Below, one piece after another: positions 19,465 through 28,167 of a stretch of 43,598 bases of DNA; the stretch's first letter is position 1; each line of letters opens with the position of its first letter. The notes below the pieces were generated by a model. That model ran no database searches. It had not been told where the DNA came from and saw nothing but the letters and a program-made list of their open reading frames with translations. The stretch spans positions 1-43,598 of the forward strand of contig JAUCBJ010006176.1 of assembly GCA_032718475.1 (NCBI GenBank). Reading direction: 5' to 3'. A program made the translations under genes and the position numbers. Source of the stretch: Nemertoderma westbladi (taxonomy: Eukaryota > Xenacoelomorpha > Nemertodermatida > Nemertodermatidae).

Positions 19465-20514
19465 ATGGTATTTTGTACATATTGTGGGGCAGAAGTATTG
19501 GCTGGCTGTGGCCCCTTTTGCCACAATTGCGGCCTTAATAAAGATGGTTTACGAAGTGGCAATGAGATGCCTTCCACTACCTCTACCACTGTCCCTCCAG
19601 GTATTTCCACAACAAGTACCAATACTGCGGGTAGGTTAGATCCACCACCCGCTGTTCCTACAATAATGGTTACACCTACAAGGCGTCAGACAACGCTAGA
19701 TGAAATTATTCGAGCGTTGGCTCCGTACACAGTGCAGCGTCCCTTACAAACAGTCTTTGACCCTTCCTTAGCTGTACCACCACGGAGTTTTGGTAGACAT
19801 GGTCGTCGGAGTACCAGCCAGCCTCAGCGAGTTGGGCGCCGATTACAAAGTAGTTGCGGTAGACCTACTGGGCGAGGGCGTAGAAATTTGTGCAAATCGC
19901 TGGTTGTTCTTAAAGTAGGATCTACCAGCACCCATCAACGCAATGTAATAATGCATGGTTTATTGAAATTTGACGTGGCGGATAATCATTACAATATTAG
20001 AGAAATGCTTGTTGAAGAACTTGCTATTAATGGAATATTAATCGACTATTAATTTGTAAAAGGTACCAATCGACGAGTTACTCCAATATCATTGTCTCAG
20101 TCCTTGGTTGATGGCCAAGCTATCAAAGCCGTGTATCCTAATCAAGGGGCTATTATTATTCGTATATTGCAAGAGTGTGATACTCACACATCAACGACAG
20201 TCTCCAAACCCGAAGTTCAAGAAATCGAAATACCTGTTGATGATGAAATTCCCGAAACAATTTCTATTGATGATACTAGCGACACAGTTTTTACAGGTTG
20301 CGGTTCATCATTTTCAGGTGCTTTAAGTGGTTCATCTCCTACTTGGGAAAGCGGGATGTCTCCATTAATGAATGGAGGTGTGTTGCTTCTTCAACTACAG
20401 TCTAATTTATGTAATCTACAAAAGCACCACATTGGTAATTTGGTTCACGGTTTTGAAGTTCATCATCATCTACAGTTTGTATTCGATTTCGATTTTGGAG
20501 TTCCTAATCGCTAA
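19465..20514 (+). pseudogene. Zinc-ribbon gene relic carried by long-TIR element 1
   Basis: Seen: the ATG at 19465 opens with a zinc-ribbon-like CTYCGAE...CHNCG (four Cys in residues 4-22). A Thr/Pro-rich linker follows (about residues 33-60), then an Arg/Gly-rich basic patch (about 110-150), then a conserved-looking block NVIMHGLLKFDVADNHYN...REML. A TAA at 20050 interrupts; the same frame then continues (FVKGTNRRVTP..., AIKAVYPNQGAIIIRIL) to 20514, so about 350 codons in total with one stop. Known, from memory: a zinc ribbon followed by a basic linker and a 'VIMHGL...VR/IRE' block occurs at the start of uncharacterised animal proteins, some with HECT domains, often scattered near transposons. 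No HECT domain is present here. Function not assignable; probably element cargo. Confidence 0.6.
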
Positions 20515-20895
20515 CTCTTCTTGTTATGGTTCCTCGACTGATACCGAGCACCCGGGATATCTGAACTTTATTGAATTTTTTTCTCAGCAAGTTTACTAAT
20601 AAGTCTTTAGATCGAAACGTGGACAACCAGCATCTCCTGTTTTAGGTAGAGTGGGACAATGTTATGCAGCACTAATGCAGCAGATACTTTGATGCCGAGC
20701 AATAGGTAAACTTAATAACCAATGCAGCCATTCATGGAGGCTTCAATTTAAATCAATTATTCCAGAATTACGTGTTGTACTGGTATCGGCGGCGCTAGGG
20801 CTATTATTACCTGTATTCCCATCCTCTATTAGGCGATCCAGTACATCAATCTTATATTGAAAAATACGTGTTAAATATTCTATTATACAGTATTT
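20480..20895 (-). pseudogene. Helix-turn-helix protein relic, convergent to the zinc-ribbon gene
   Basis: Seen on the minus strand, in three frames: KYCIIEYLTRIFQYKIDVLD near 20890, then GDAGCPRFDL near 20640-20610, LISKLAEK near 20600-20580, and KFNKVQISRVLGISRGTITR near 20576-20517, followed by a stop and QTVDDDEL. The pattern GRPRF-(12-15)-F-IS-LGISR-TI-RR-DDEL matches the helix-turn-helix N-terminal region of uncharacterised animal proteins with integrase-like domains, known to me from memory. The integrase core is not present. Homopolymer frameshifts (A-run at 20578-20582) and in-frame stops make it a relic. It ends tail-to-tail with the plus-strand gene and overlaps it by about 35 bases. 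Confidence 0.45.
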
Positions 20896-20917
20896 AAGTT
20901 TAAAAATGTCTCATCTT

Positions 20918-21985
20918 CTGAAATTTGTTGGCACCTCCGTATTAGGCTCTCAATTTCCGAGATGAAATTTTCGGATGCCATACCTACTGCAGTGTAACTA
21001 CTGTATACTGTTAACCGTACCGTGTACCCTACATATCAGAAATTCGATTTTGCTGATCGAATACTGTACTGGAATACAACAATTGCTCAACAGCGCCCTC
21101 TTGTGATCTATTTACTAATTGCAAATATTGTCAACAACGCATTTGATTGGACAAAACACTGCAAAAACATAGCTTACTTTAAACTATGTTTAAACGACAC
21201 TGTAAAAACATCGCTTACTTTAAACTATTTTTAAACGACACTGTCAAAAACATCGCTTACTTTAAACTATTACTGCATAAACACATACTTCATTTTAAGC
21301 AATGTTGGAACAGAACTGCAATTTACCTTATTTAATTCAACCTTATTTAAAGCGATTTATTACAGTCAACTACATAAACATAGCTTACTTTTAAGCGATG
21401 TTTTAACAGAACTTGTAAAAAATATCTCAATTTTAAGCGATTTAATAAAGTCAACTACATAAACATAGCTTACTTTTAAGCAATGTTTTAACAGAACTTG
21501 TAAAAATATCTTAATTTTAAGCGATTTAATAAAGTCAACTACATAAACATAGCTTACTTTTAAGCGATGTTTTAACAGAACTTGTAAAAAATACCTTACT
21601 TTTAAGCGATTTATTAAAGTCAACTACATAAACATAGCTTACTTTTAAGCGATGTATAAATTCAAATGCAATAAAATACCATACTTTTAAGCGATTTTCA
21701 AGGCAATTGCAAAAACATAGCTTACTTATAAGCGATTTTCAAGGCAAATACAAAAAACATAGCTTACTTTTAAGCGATGTTTTAAGAGAACTTGTAAAAA
21801 ATGCCTTACTTTTAAGTGATTTATTAAAGTCAACTTCATAAAACATAGCTTACTTTTAAGCGATGTATAAATTCAAATGCAATAAAATACCATACTTTTA
21901 AGCGATGCTTATAAATATAAGCTAATGAAAAATGTAAGGTACACATTTGTAATTCTAAGGTTTTTTTGCTCAAATCAGACGCCAT
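20918..21985 (-). repeat. Right arm: inverted copy with 18 hairpin units
   Basis: Inverse of the left arm, from CGGAGGTGCCAACAAATT out to the terminus. I count about 18 units of the AGCTTACTTTTAAGCGATG motif against 13 on the left. The five extra units account for the roughly 207-bp difference in arm length. The open frames running through both arms are artefacts of the repeat. Confidence 0.88.
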
Positions 21986-21993
21986 ACATTCCT
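21986..21993. repeat. Target-site duplication (right) of long-TIR element 1
   Basis: ACATTCCT, identical to 18492-18499. Confidence 0.85.
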
Positions 21994-24608
21994 GGGTGGA
22001 ATGATCATGTAAAACAAAAACACCAATAATCTAGCTTTTTTGCTCTGGTGTAATTGCGGTTCTCCGTGCCATGGCGCTATTTTTGAGGAACATTTGCACG
22101 CCAAGGCCCATTTTAAGCAGGCCAGGCGTAAATGTCATCGAGAACAAAAAACGATAGAGCAGGATAAAATGGCTCAAAATTTGTGGTTCAACCGATATCT
22201 GTAATATGGGGAAGTCCCACTTTAATATCTTATATAACTGCGTGGCTGATGACTCTGACAGTGAGTCAGTGAACACATTTTTAAATAATACTGAAAAAAG
22301 TGATTACATTTCTGTGTCATTTAATGAAGTCCTGGATGCTCTTCTCAGAGCAAGATTTTTCAGATTCTGGATGCTTATGTGTTATCATCAGAACTAATAC
22401 CACTTTCTAATAAAATATGGATTCTACTTTACCATTATTCAAGTAGGTCCAAATCTAGAATGCATTCAGATGTTATTTTTTCCTCTTACATATTGTTCAA
22501 GCGAATCGTGGGTGAGAAATGCCGGTTTCAAATACATGCCTGCATTTGGTTTTGATGGATAGTTTAAACATTAAAGCAATACATCTTGTAATCATTGGCA
22601 TCATTGAGCCTGTTATAATTAATACCATGATCGATCATTAAGGTGTTCCGAAAAAACACTTTTTTCCTCGGAATTCAGAAGCACTCCTTTTTTGGTGTGT
22701 GATTTATTTGGTGCTCAATTATCATATTTTAAGTAAAAAACAGATTACTCAAAATTTAAAACATGGACGATAAAAACCCCGGCACCAAAACAAATTTAAA
22801 AAATGTGAACATTTTGTCAATAATTTCAAAATGGACGTAAATATTATTCTGGTATACCGCGTTTAGTGATTTGATAATTCCAAATATAAGTGGGGATAAG
22901 AACTATCACCACAATATCAATCCTAAATTAAACGTAACATGTATTATACATGTTATATTAATCAGTTTTTTTGTATTGTACAAATACAATATTGTGTATA
23001 TACTATACATAAAATTTATTACCTAAGTTATAGGATTTAGGATAGTGTTGTTTTTTAAAAGTTGTTTTTGGAGACCTACCTCACTAGATTTCAACCCCAC
23101 CATGACGCCATATACTATTTCACCCAACCTTGAACGATAATGAGTCGTGCTTATATTTTCAATTTAAACATTATATTATTATACAGTATTTGCAATTTAA
23201 ACATTATATTTCAAACAACTAACTTTTGTACGTCTTGCCGAGAACTATAAATTTTCATCTGGCAATATTATTTACATTATATAATTATTATAACAACCAC
23301 TTACGTACTGGCCTTGAATTATAAATTTACAAGTTGCAATATTATATTAGTTATTATTTATTATTATTATTAGTTTTATTTTTGCTGACAACCTTAAAGA
23401 CACATTTCGATTCATAATTTAACACACTTATCTTGTAGACCTTTATTACGTTCTTTACTGTTGGAAATATGTAATAATGCGGTGGAGAGATTTTTGAATT
23501 TGTACGTACATTCTTTTATTTGGTGGTGCATTCCCGTATTCTTTAAGTCTGAGGCAGACCGGTAGGCCGAAAGCTTTTACTTTGTATTATGTAATTATAT
23601 TAGCCAATTAGACCCTCTTTTTACTTTAACATGAATTATTTTAGGAAAGTCAACTTCCTTTTTATTGAACCTTCAGGGAAGATCTTTCTCTGATTTTCAA
23701 CCACCTACATCAAATACTGTATTTGCTGCTCATCTCTCGATCTTTTTATGAAGTCTTGGATCAACCTCATGTCACGCCCAGCAGGATCATCACAACATTA
23801 AGGTCTTGAACAAACATAAGCAAGTCGATAAATCCTTGATGGTCTTTCCATTCAGACTTTGACTTTTTAAGAAATCCAGTGTAAATTCCCAGAACATCGA
23901 AAACAAACCACAATTTGGGGCCAATAAGGCCACTCAGGCATGTGCTGGGTAGAATAATTAGCATTATATGTTTCCCAAGAGGTACTCTACAGTATGTATA
24001 TTATCAGACATGCAATGAGAGCAGAATGTGAACACAAAACAAATACTCTTCTGTCACATACAAGACTACTTCAGAATATCATCCTTGAAGCTCATTCCAG
24101 AACTGGCATTAGTCATTCAGTGGCTTCTGCATCAGAGGTACAACGCAGCCACTTCAGGACATAATAGATTAGATTAGATCAGCGGTACATCAAACTTTCA
24201 TAATTTTGCACACGGATCCATATGGCGCAGCCACTTTGGAACAATAATATAGTGTAGTAAAAATACAATGTCGTTGCCAAGCTCGCTCGACCTAGCAGTA
24301 GTAGTAATAAAAAAAATAATACACAAATTATATAAAATCCGTGTTCCAGAATATTTTGTAAATAAACAGTGTATCTCAATGGGAAAAGCCTAAATTTATT
24401 ATTGAACAATCATCTCACTCATTTCACAACGAAATTTAAATGTTCTTACAAATATAGAATTCATCCTTGCAAGACCACATTTCCATGGGTACCAACAGAT
24501 CTTGAACTGAGAGTTTAAAATGTTGTGCCTGGTACAACAATATTTTTAATTGATGAGGGAGAGATTAAAGCAAAAATAAAAATATTGTCTCAGCAACACT
24601 TAAATACT
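21994..24608. other. AT-rich stretch with only weak coding hints
   Basis: Weak hints: a minus-strand MARRTAITPEQKS reading near 22073-22035 that resembles the start of some transposases but ends at a stop after 13 residues; a plus-strand 63-codon frame at 22206-22397 with an acidic DDSDSES stretch; and a minus-strand frame at 23964-23767. A CTGAGGCAGACCGGTAGG..CGAAAGC phrase lies at 23549-23575. No RNA gene or confident repeat was recognised. Confidence 0.4.
23767..23964 (-). pseudogene. Possible transposase fragment (IS5/DDE_Tnp_4-like?), very uncertain
   Basis: A 65-codon open frame contains LIGPKLWFVFDV followed by GFIDLL and DLNVVM. The spacing faintly recalls the LIG-P-G-F-S...GFLDLL...GD-VMADRGF stretch of DDE_Tnp_4-type transposases, but the diagnostic Asp-Arg-Gly-Phe is absent. 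Could equally be a chance frame. Confidence 0.2.
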
Positions 24609-24652
24609 AGAGTCGTCTAATGGTATGTATAGATTGGTGATGTTTTAATTAG

Positions 24653-25083
24653 CAATGGAGTAGACGACTCGGAAATTTTTTTTCGAGTTTTCGTTGGTTT
24701 CATGTGAAAAAACCCCAGAGAGCAATTTTACTTTAAAAAAAAAATTAATATTGGCCGAGTTATAGCGATTTTAAAACGCAAAATTAGCAACATCGAAAAA
24801 TCAGGCCGTTTCAGAAAACTGCACGAGTGACGTCACTCGTGCAGCACTAAATGTTCATTGGTTACTATACAATATAAATCTCTTAGTAACTAAAATAAAT
24901 TGTGTAGCTAATATTTATTTAGTGTGTTTTTGTGTTGTGTTAAGAATACATTATTTGATATCTTAATGTGGAAATTGATTCATAACAAGTTAATTATTCC
25001 AGAATAATAATTATTTATCCCAAACTATACAGTTGTTAGCTATAAAAATAAAACATATTTTGTAGCTAAAACTGCCAGGTGGT
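24653..25083 (+). repeat. Left arm of long-TIR element 2
   Basis: Inverse of 25979-26472. It contains the 26-bp perfect palindrome (24819-24844) and inner matches TTAATTATTCxAGAATAATA and ACTGCCAGG. The outer 250 bp are near identical to the other arm; the inner part is patchier. Confidence 0.85.
24819..24844. promoter_or_regulatory. 26-bp perfect palindrome centred on a CRE (TGACGTCA)
   Basis: CTGCACGAGTGAC is followed immediately by its exact inverse (24819-24844). The centre TGACGTCA (24828-24835) is the consensus CREB/ATF site. ATTGG (24857-24861, inverted CCAAT) and TATAAA (24873-24878) follow in the order of a Pol II promoter reading inward. The promoter role is inference. Confidence 0.6.
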
Positions 25084-25328
25084 AGAAATCCAGTAGCTTA
25101 TTGATGTTTTATTCAGCTTCAAAATTAGATTACTTTGGATTAGATTGTGGATTCGCAATCGGATTTGATAGTTAGTCCATGTGTAGCTGTAATGGATGAC
25201 GTAGTAAAAATATCTTTAGCTGCCATCTCAATACAGTCAGCATTAATCAGAATTTAGTTGAACTATAACTATAATTTACATTTTTTAATTATCTATTTTT
25301 TCACAATTTTGGGAAATATATATTTCTT

Positions 25329-25585
25329 CTAGAAGCTACGACTACTTTTCAGTAAACTTTGCATGTATATGGAATCATATGATACTTCAACTATTTTCAC
25401 TTCGCCATTTATTTCAAAAGATGGATCTGCGACGCTAAACAAGGCCCATTGTTTATTGCAAAGATGCATTTGAAGTTGGATTTGTGACATGAATTTAGCG
25501 CTTACGATATTCGATTGTGTAAGATACGATTTTTGAATGGCATGTTTTGATGTTGGACATTTTACTTCTACCACATGCGTTCGTT
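25329..25585 (-). pseudogene. YqaJ-like (lambda-exonuclease-type) nuclease exon
   Basis: Seen: the minus-strand frame from 25585 reads RTHVVEVKCPTS, then AKFMSQIQLQMHLCNKQWAL, then VKIVEVSYD, with the stop at 25329. The E-V-K of VEVKCP and the Q-x-Q-x-Q-M stretch are the hallmarks of the YqaJ/lambda-exonuclease PD-(D/E)XK fold; the usual upstream Asp motif (SPDG) is not clear. A good acceptor (TTTTTGATGCCATTTCAG) ends at 25586, and a donor-like GGTATGT lies at 25661-25655, implying a 75-base intron. That intron is also open in frame, so the frame reads through to 25682. Upstream exons were not recognised. Only the C-terminal half of the domain exists here. Known: YqaJ nucleases digest DNA ends in phages and are often found in animal repeats. 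Probably captured or vestigial cargo. Confidence 0.6.
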
Positions 25586-25978
25586 CTGAAATGGCATCAA
25601 AAAATAAGATTTTGTGGTATTTTATAAAAACACTAGCTACAATATTAAAACAGTACATACCATTGAAAACACTAGCTACCACAAAGATTTGTTTTTATTT
25701 TCTTTGAAACATTTTTTTTTCACATGTAACTAGCCAAAATATGTCAAGAACATAAACCAATAGCCCAAAACATTATGTTTTGGTATTTTGGTATTTTTGG
25801 ATGTTAAACCAAAAACAGCTAATATGAAAGGCAGAATAATGGTGACACGTGCAACACTAGTTCCAGTTACACTTTACAGTCAACTGACAAAAAAAACTAA
25901 ATAATTTCCATCTAGTGCTAATCTACCCATCCCGCATTGTTCGCTGTAAAAAACAATTAACAAATAGATTACTGAAAC

Positions 25979-26472
25979 GCCTGGCAGTATTTAGCTAGCT
26001 ATATTTATTTTTAGCTACATACAGCTCTACGGTACAGGTATGGGCGAAATCAATATTATTCTAGAATAATTAACTTGATATGAATAATTTGCCTCCATAC
26101 CGCTATCCTATGATCGATTCTTAACACAACACAAATACACATCCAAATAAATACATAGCTACATTTATATTTATATTATTTACATTTATATTTACATTAT
26201 TTGTATTATTTTAGATACTGCAATATTATACTTTATATTAGCCAATCAACTGCGCTTGACAACTGTTGCTGTGTTATGGCTGACGTCACTCGTGCAGTTT
26301 TCTGAAACGGCCTGATTTTTCGATGTTGCTAATTTTGCGTTTTAAAATCGCTATAACTCGGCCAATATTAATTTTTTTGAAGTAAAATTGCTCTCTGGGG
26401 TTTTTTCACATGCTCTTTCACATGAAACCAACGAAAACTCGAAAAAAAATTTTCGAGTCGTCTACCCCATTG
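25979..26472 (-). repeat. Right arm of long-TIR element 2
   Basis: Inverse copy of the left arm. It carries only one half of the CRE palindrome (TGACGTCACTCGTGCAG at 26281-26297). Confidence 0.85.
26231..26288 (-). promoter_or_regulatory. Promoter-like series in the right arm, facing the nuclease exon
   Basis: On the minus strand: TGACGTCA (26288-26281), ATTGG (26246-26242) and TATAAAG (26237-26231). Same order as in the left arm, and upstream of the minus-strand nuclease exon, so it could drive it. Judged from motif order only. Confidence 0.45.
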
Positions 26473-27154
26473 ACTCCAGGAAGTAACAGTATAGTAACAG
26501 TATATTAACGAAAAACAGTTCATATGTATCCAATATAAATAGAATTTACATATCCTACTAATCTCAAAGGCCTAGCAAACTCATTTACCTTCATTGTACC
26601 GGGTGATCCTTATAATTTGTTATATCTTAGATTTTGAATAACTTAAACCATTCTCAATAAAAAAAAAGGGGGGTTTGTGGTATAAATGAAAAGCAACAAG
26701 TTAAGTGTAATCGAATTCTTAGGTCAATATAAGGCTGGAAACAGAAAAACTTGAAGTTTAAAATCCTCATAACCAGTGCATGAATTTTATTGTGGCCTGT
26801 GTCATAAAGAAGGACTATGAAGATATATATAATAATTAACAAATACTGGTAAATAATTAGTTATAATACAACACCTAATTACATAAATATGTATGGTAAT
26901 TACAACTATCAGATGTTGTACACCTCAATGTGTGTCCTCCACCAATCTGATGCACCTTAGCCTGTCTATTTATCATTGCATTACATGTTTTTCGAGGTGG
27001 GATGCTGGTATGCCATTGAATGCCTCGGTATTACATGGTGGAAGTTATGACTTCTCGCGATCTTCTTGGCTGAGAGGTATTTCACACTTGTCAGATTTAC
27101 TACTGCCTCCTACCATTGTTATTACAGTTGAAATGATTTAACTACGACGTTTGC
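26473..27154. other. Intergenic stretch, no gene seen
   Basis: AT-rich. An AAAAAAAAAGGGGGG run at about 26659-26673 and an 82-codon frame at 26893-27141 with no motif. Nothing else recognised. Confidence 0.45.
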
Positions 27155-28073
27155 GTTTAAAACATATACTGTACTTCATTTTCCAAGCCTTCTACAGAAT
27201 TATAACCCTTACCCACCCCCACTAAATCGCTATCAGTGATTCGATTGTGGTAATTTTCAAAACCCGGTTGCCACGGCAACTACTCAGAATACTTCATAAA
27301 ACATCCTTTTACAGTAAATATCAGGATTTTGTTAAACTGCTGCCTAGTACGTGTTCCCCATCCACCAAAATCATGAAAAATTATAAATATATTGTGCATG
27401 TCCCACTCTTCATTTCTAGTAGTGGCTCCTTTTCAATGGATTGGCAGCCTCCCTGTAACCATGGAAACAAGCAAATAACGACCTTTTGAAATGGTTCGTT
27501 ATGTGAAATGCAGTTACCATGAAAGTAAAATAAAATCCATTTGGGGTCAAGTACCTTGAACACTGCTAAGTTCAGACAATTAAGTCCCGACCAAGTAGGT
27601 CTGTCTCTGTTCCCATGGCAACTGAAAACAATCGGTAATCTGTGGAAAATCTCGAAAAAATTATATTGTACATACTTCAACTGCGTCCATGTGTTTTTGT
27701 CGGTTGGTTAGTACATAGTTTACCTTTATGGTCATCAGTGAAGCATATTTACTTATTTATGCAGTAGCACTTTCCTATTTAGCTTTAAATTTACATTAGA
27801 AGTAAATCATTTAAGGATTTTTTTAAAAATATGTGTGGGCTTTACTATATACATTAATATTTAACAAAGTTATGCTTTATGACCATAGCAACAGGAGTTT
27901 TCTTTATAATTCTGTTGAAAATTGTTGGAAATTATCAAAATTTGCTATTATGTAGTTTTCAGCATAGGGAAGCGTCAGTTGATAAACAGAAGTTCAAAAT
28001 TGTATTTTCATTTATCTTTATTTACCTAGCAACAACAGATTTCCAGAGCAACAGGTTGTTTTTCATAACAATT
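27155..28073 (+). repeat. X-box-studded dispersed repeat, copy A
   Basis: About 0.9 kb matching 38085-38985 in inverted orientation. It includes RFX X-box-like palindromes GTTGCCACGGCAAC (27267-27280), GTAACCATGGAAAC (27455-27468), GTTCCCATGGCAAC (27609-27622) and ATGACCATAGCAAC (27879-27892), plus half sites near 28027 and 28045. The outer limit is blurred by a small insertion near 27145-27170. A 97-codon frame at 27879 recurs in the other copy (MTIATGVFF start) but has no known relative. Confidence 0.85.
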
Positions 28074-28167
28074 TTGGGATTTGGATTTTCAGCATTGAGT
28101 CTTTCAGGTTTGGCTTCTACTGGGATCGTTGACTCATTTCTCAGTGCTTCACACATCATTCGCATTG

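Larger units (their letters stand above)
18500..21985. mobile_element. Long-inverted-repeat transposon-like element with 8-bp target duplication
   Basis: Seen: it opens with ATGGCGTCTGATTTGAGC (18500) and closes with the inverse (ends 21985), 3,486 bp in all. ACATTCCT flanks it on both sides (18492-18499 and 21986-21993). The arms are about 0.86 kb (left) and 1.07 kb (right) and close to identical, around a 1.55-kb centre with a plus-strand zinc-ribbon gene relic and a minus-strand helix-turn-helix gene relic that converge. Known: 8-bp duplications are typical of hAT and some P-like elements, and long terminal inverted repeats of Mutator-like and foldback elements. The CAG terminus usual in hAT is absent. 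No known transposase was recognised in the centre, so the superfamily stays open. Confidence 0.85.
24653..26472. mobile_element. Long-inverted-repeat element 2 with YqaJ-type nuclease cargo
   Basis: Seen: the left end CAATGGAGTAGACGACTC (24653) and right end GAGTCGTCTACCCCATTG (ends 26472) begin arms of about 0.43 kb (left) and 0.49 kb (right). These include near-identical stretches such as TTGGCCGAGTTATAGCGATT and ATCAGGCCGTTTCAGAAAAC. A 10-base GAGCATGTGA-type insertion and poly-A length differences distinguish the arms. The central 0.9 kb holds a minus-strand nuclease-like exon. No target duplication was found at these ends. The total of 1.82 kb, with no transposase, implies that it is non-autonomous. 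Confidence 0.8.

Noticed and set aside
21366-21623. 85-codon minus-strand open frame with internally repeated YVYVVDFIKSLK segments
   Set aside because: It is the translation of the hairpin-unit array of the right arm. Mirror frames in the left arm (19089-19301) and elsewhere in the right arm (21022-21234) arise the same way.
18500-21985. CRISPR-like array because of regularly spaced repeats
   Set aside because: Units are imperfect, spacers are only four recurring types, the array is mirrored in inverted orientation, and the setting is eukaryotic.
23545-23580. Possible hammerhead ribozyme remnant (CTGAGG ... CGAAAGC), and a CGAAACGTC phrase near 40375
   Set aside because: The conserved core CTGANGA is not intact, stems could not be paired convincingly, and no Penelope-like RT or GIY-YIG motif lies nearby.
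24653-26472. Target-site duplication for long-TIR element 2
   Set aside because: No matching direct repeat of 4 bases or more was found immediately outside the two termini, whichever start base was tried.
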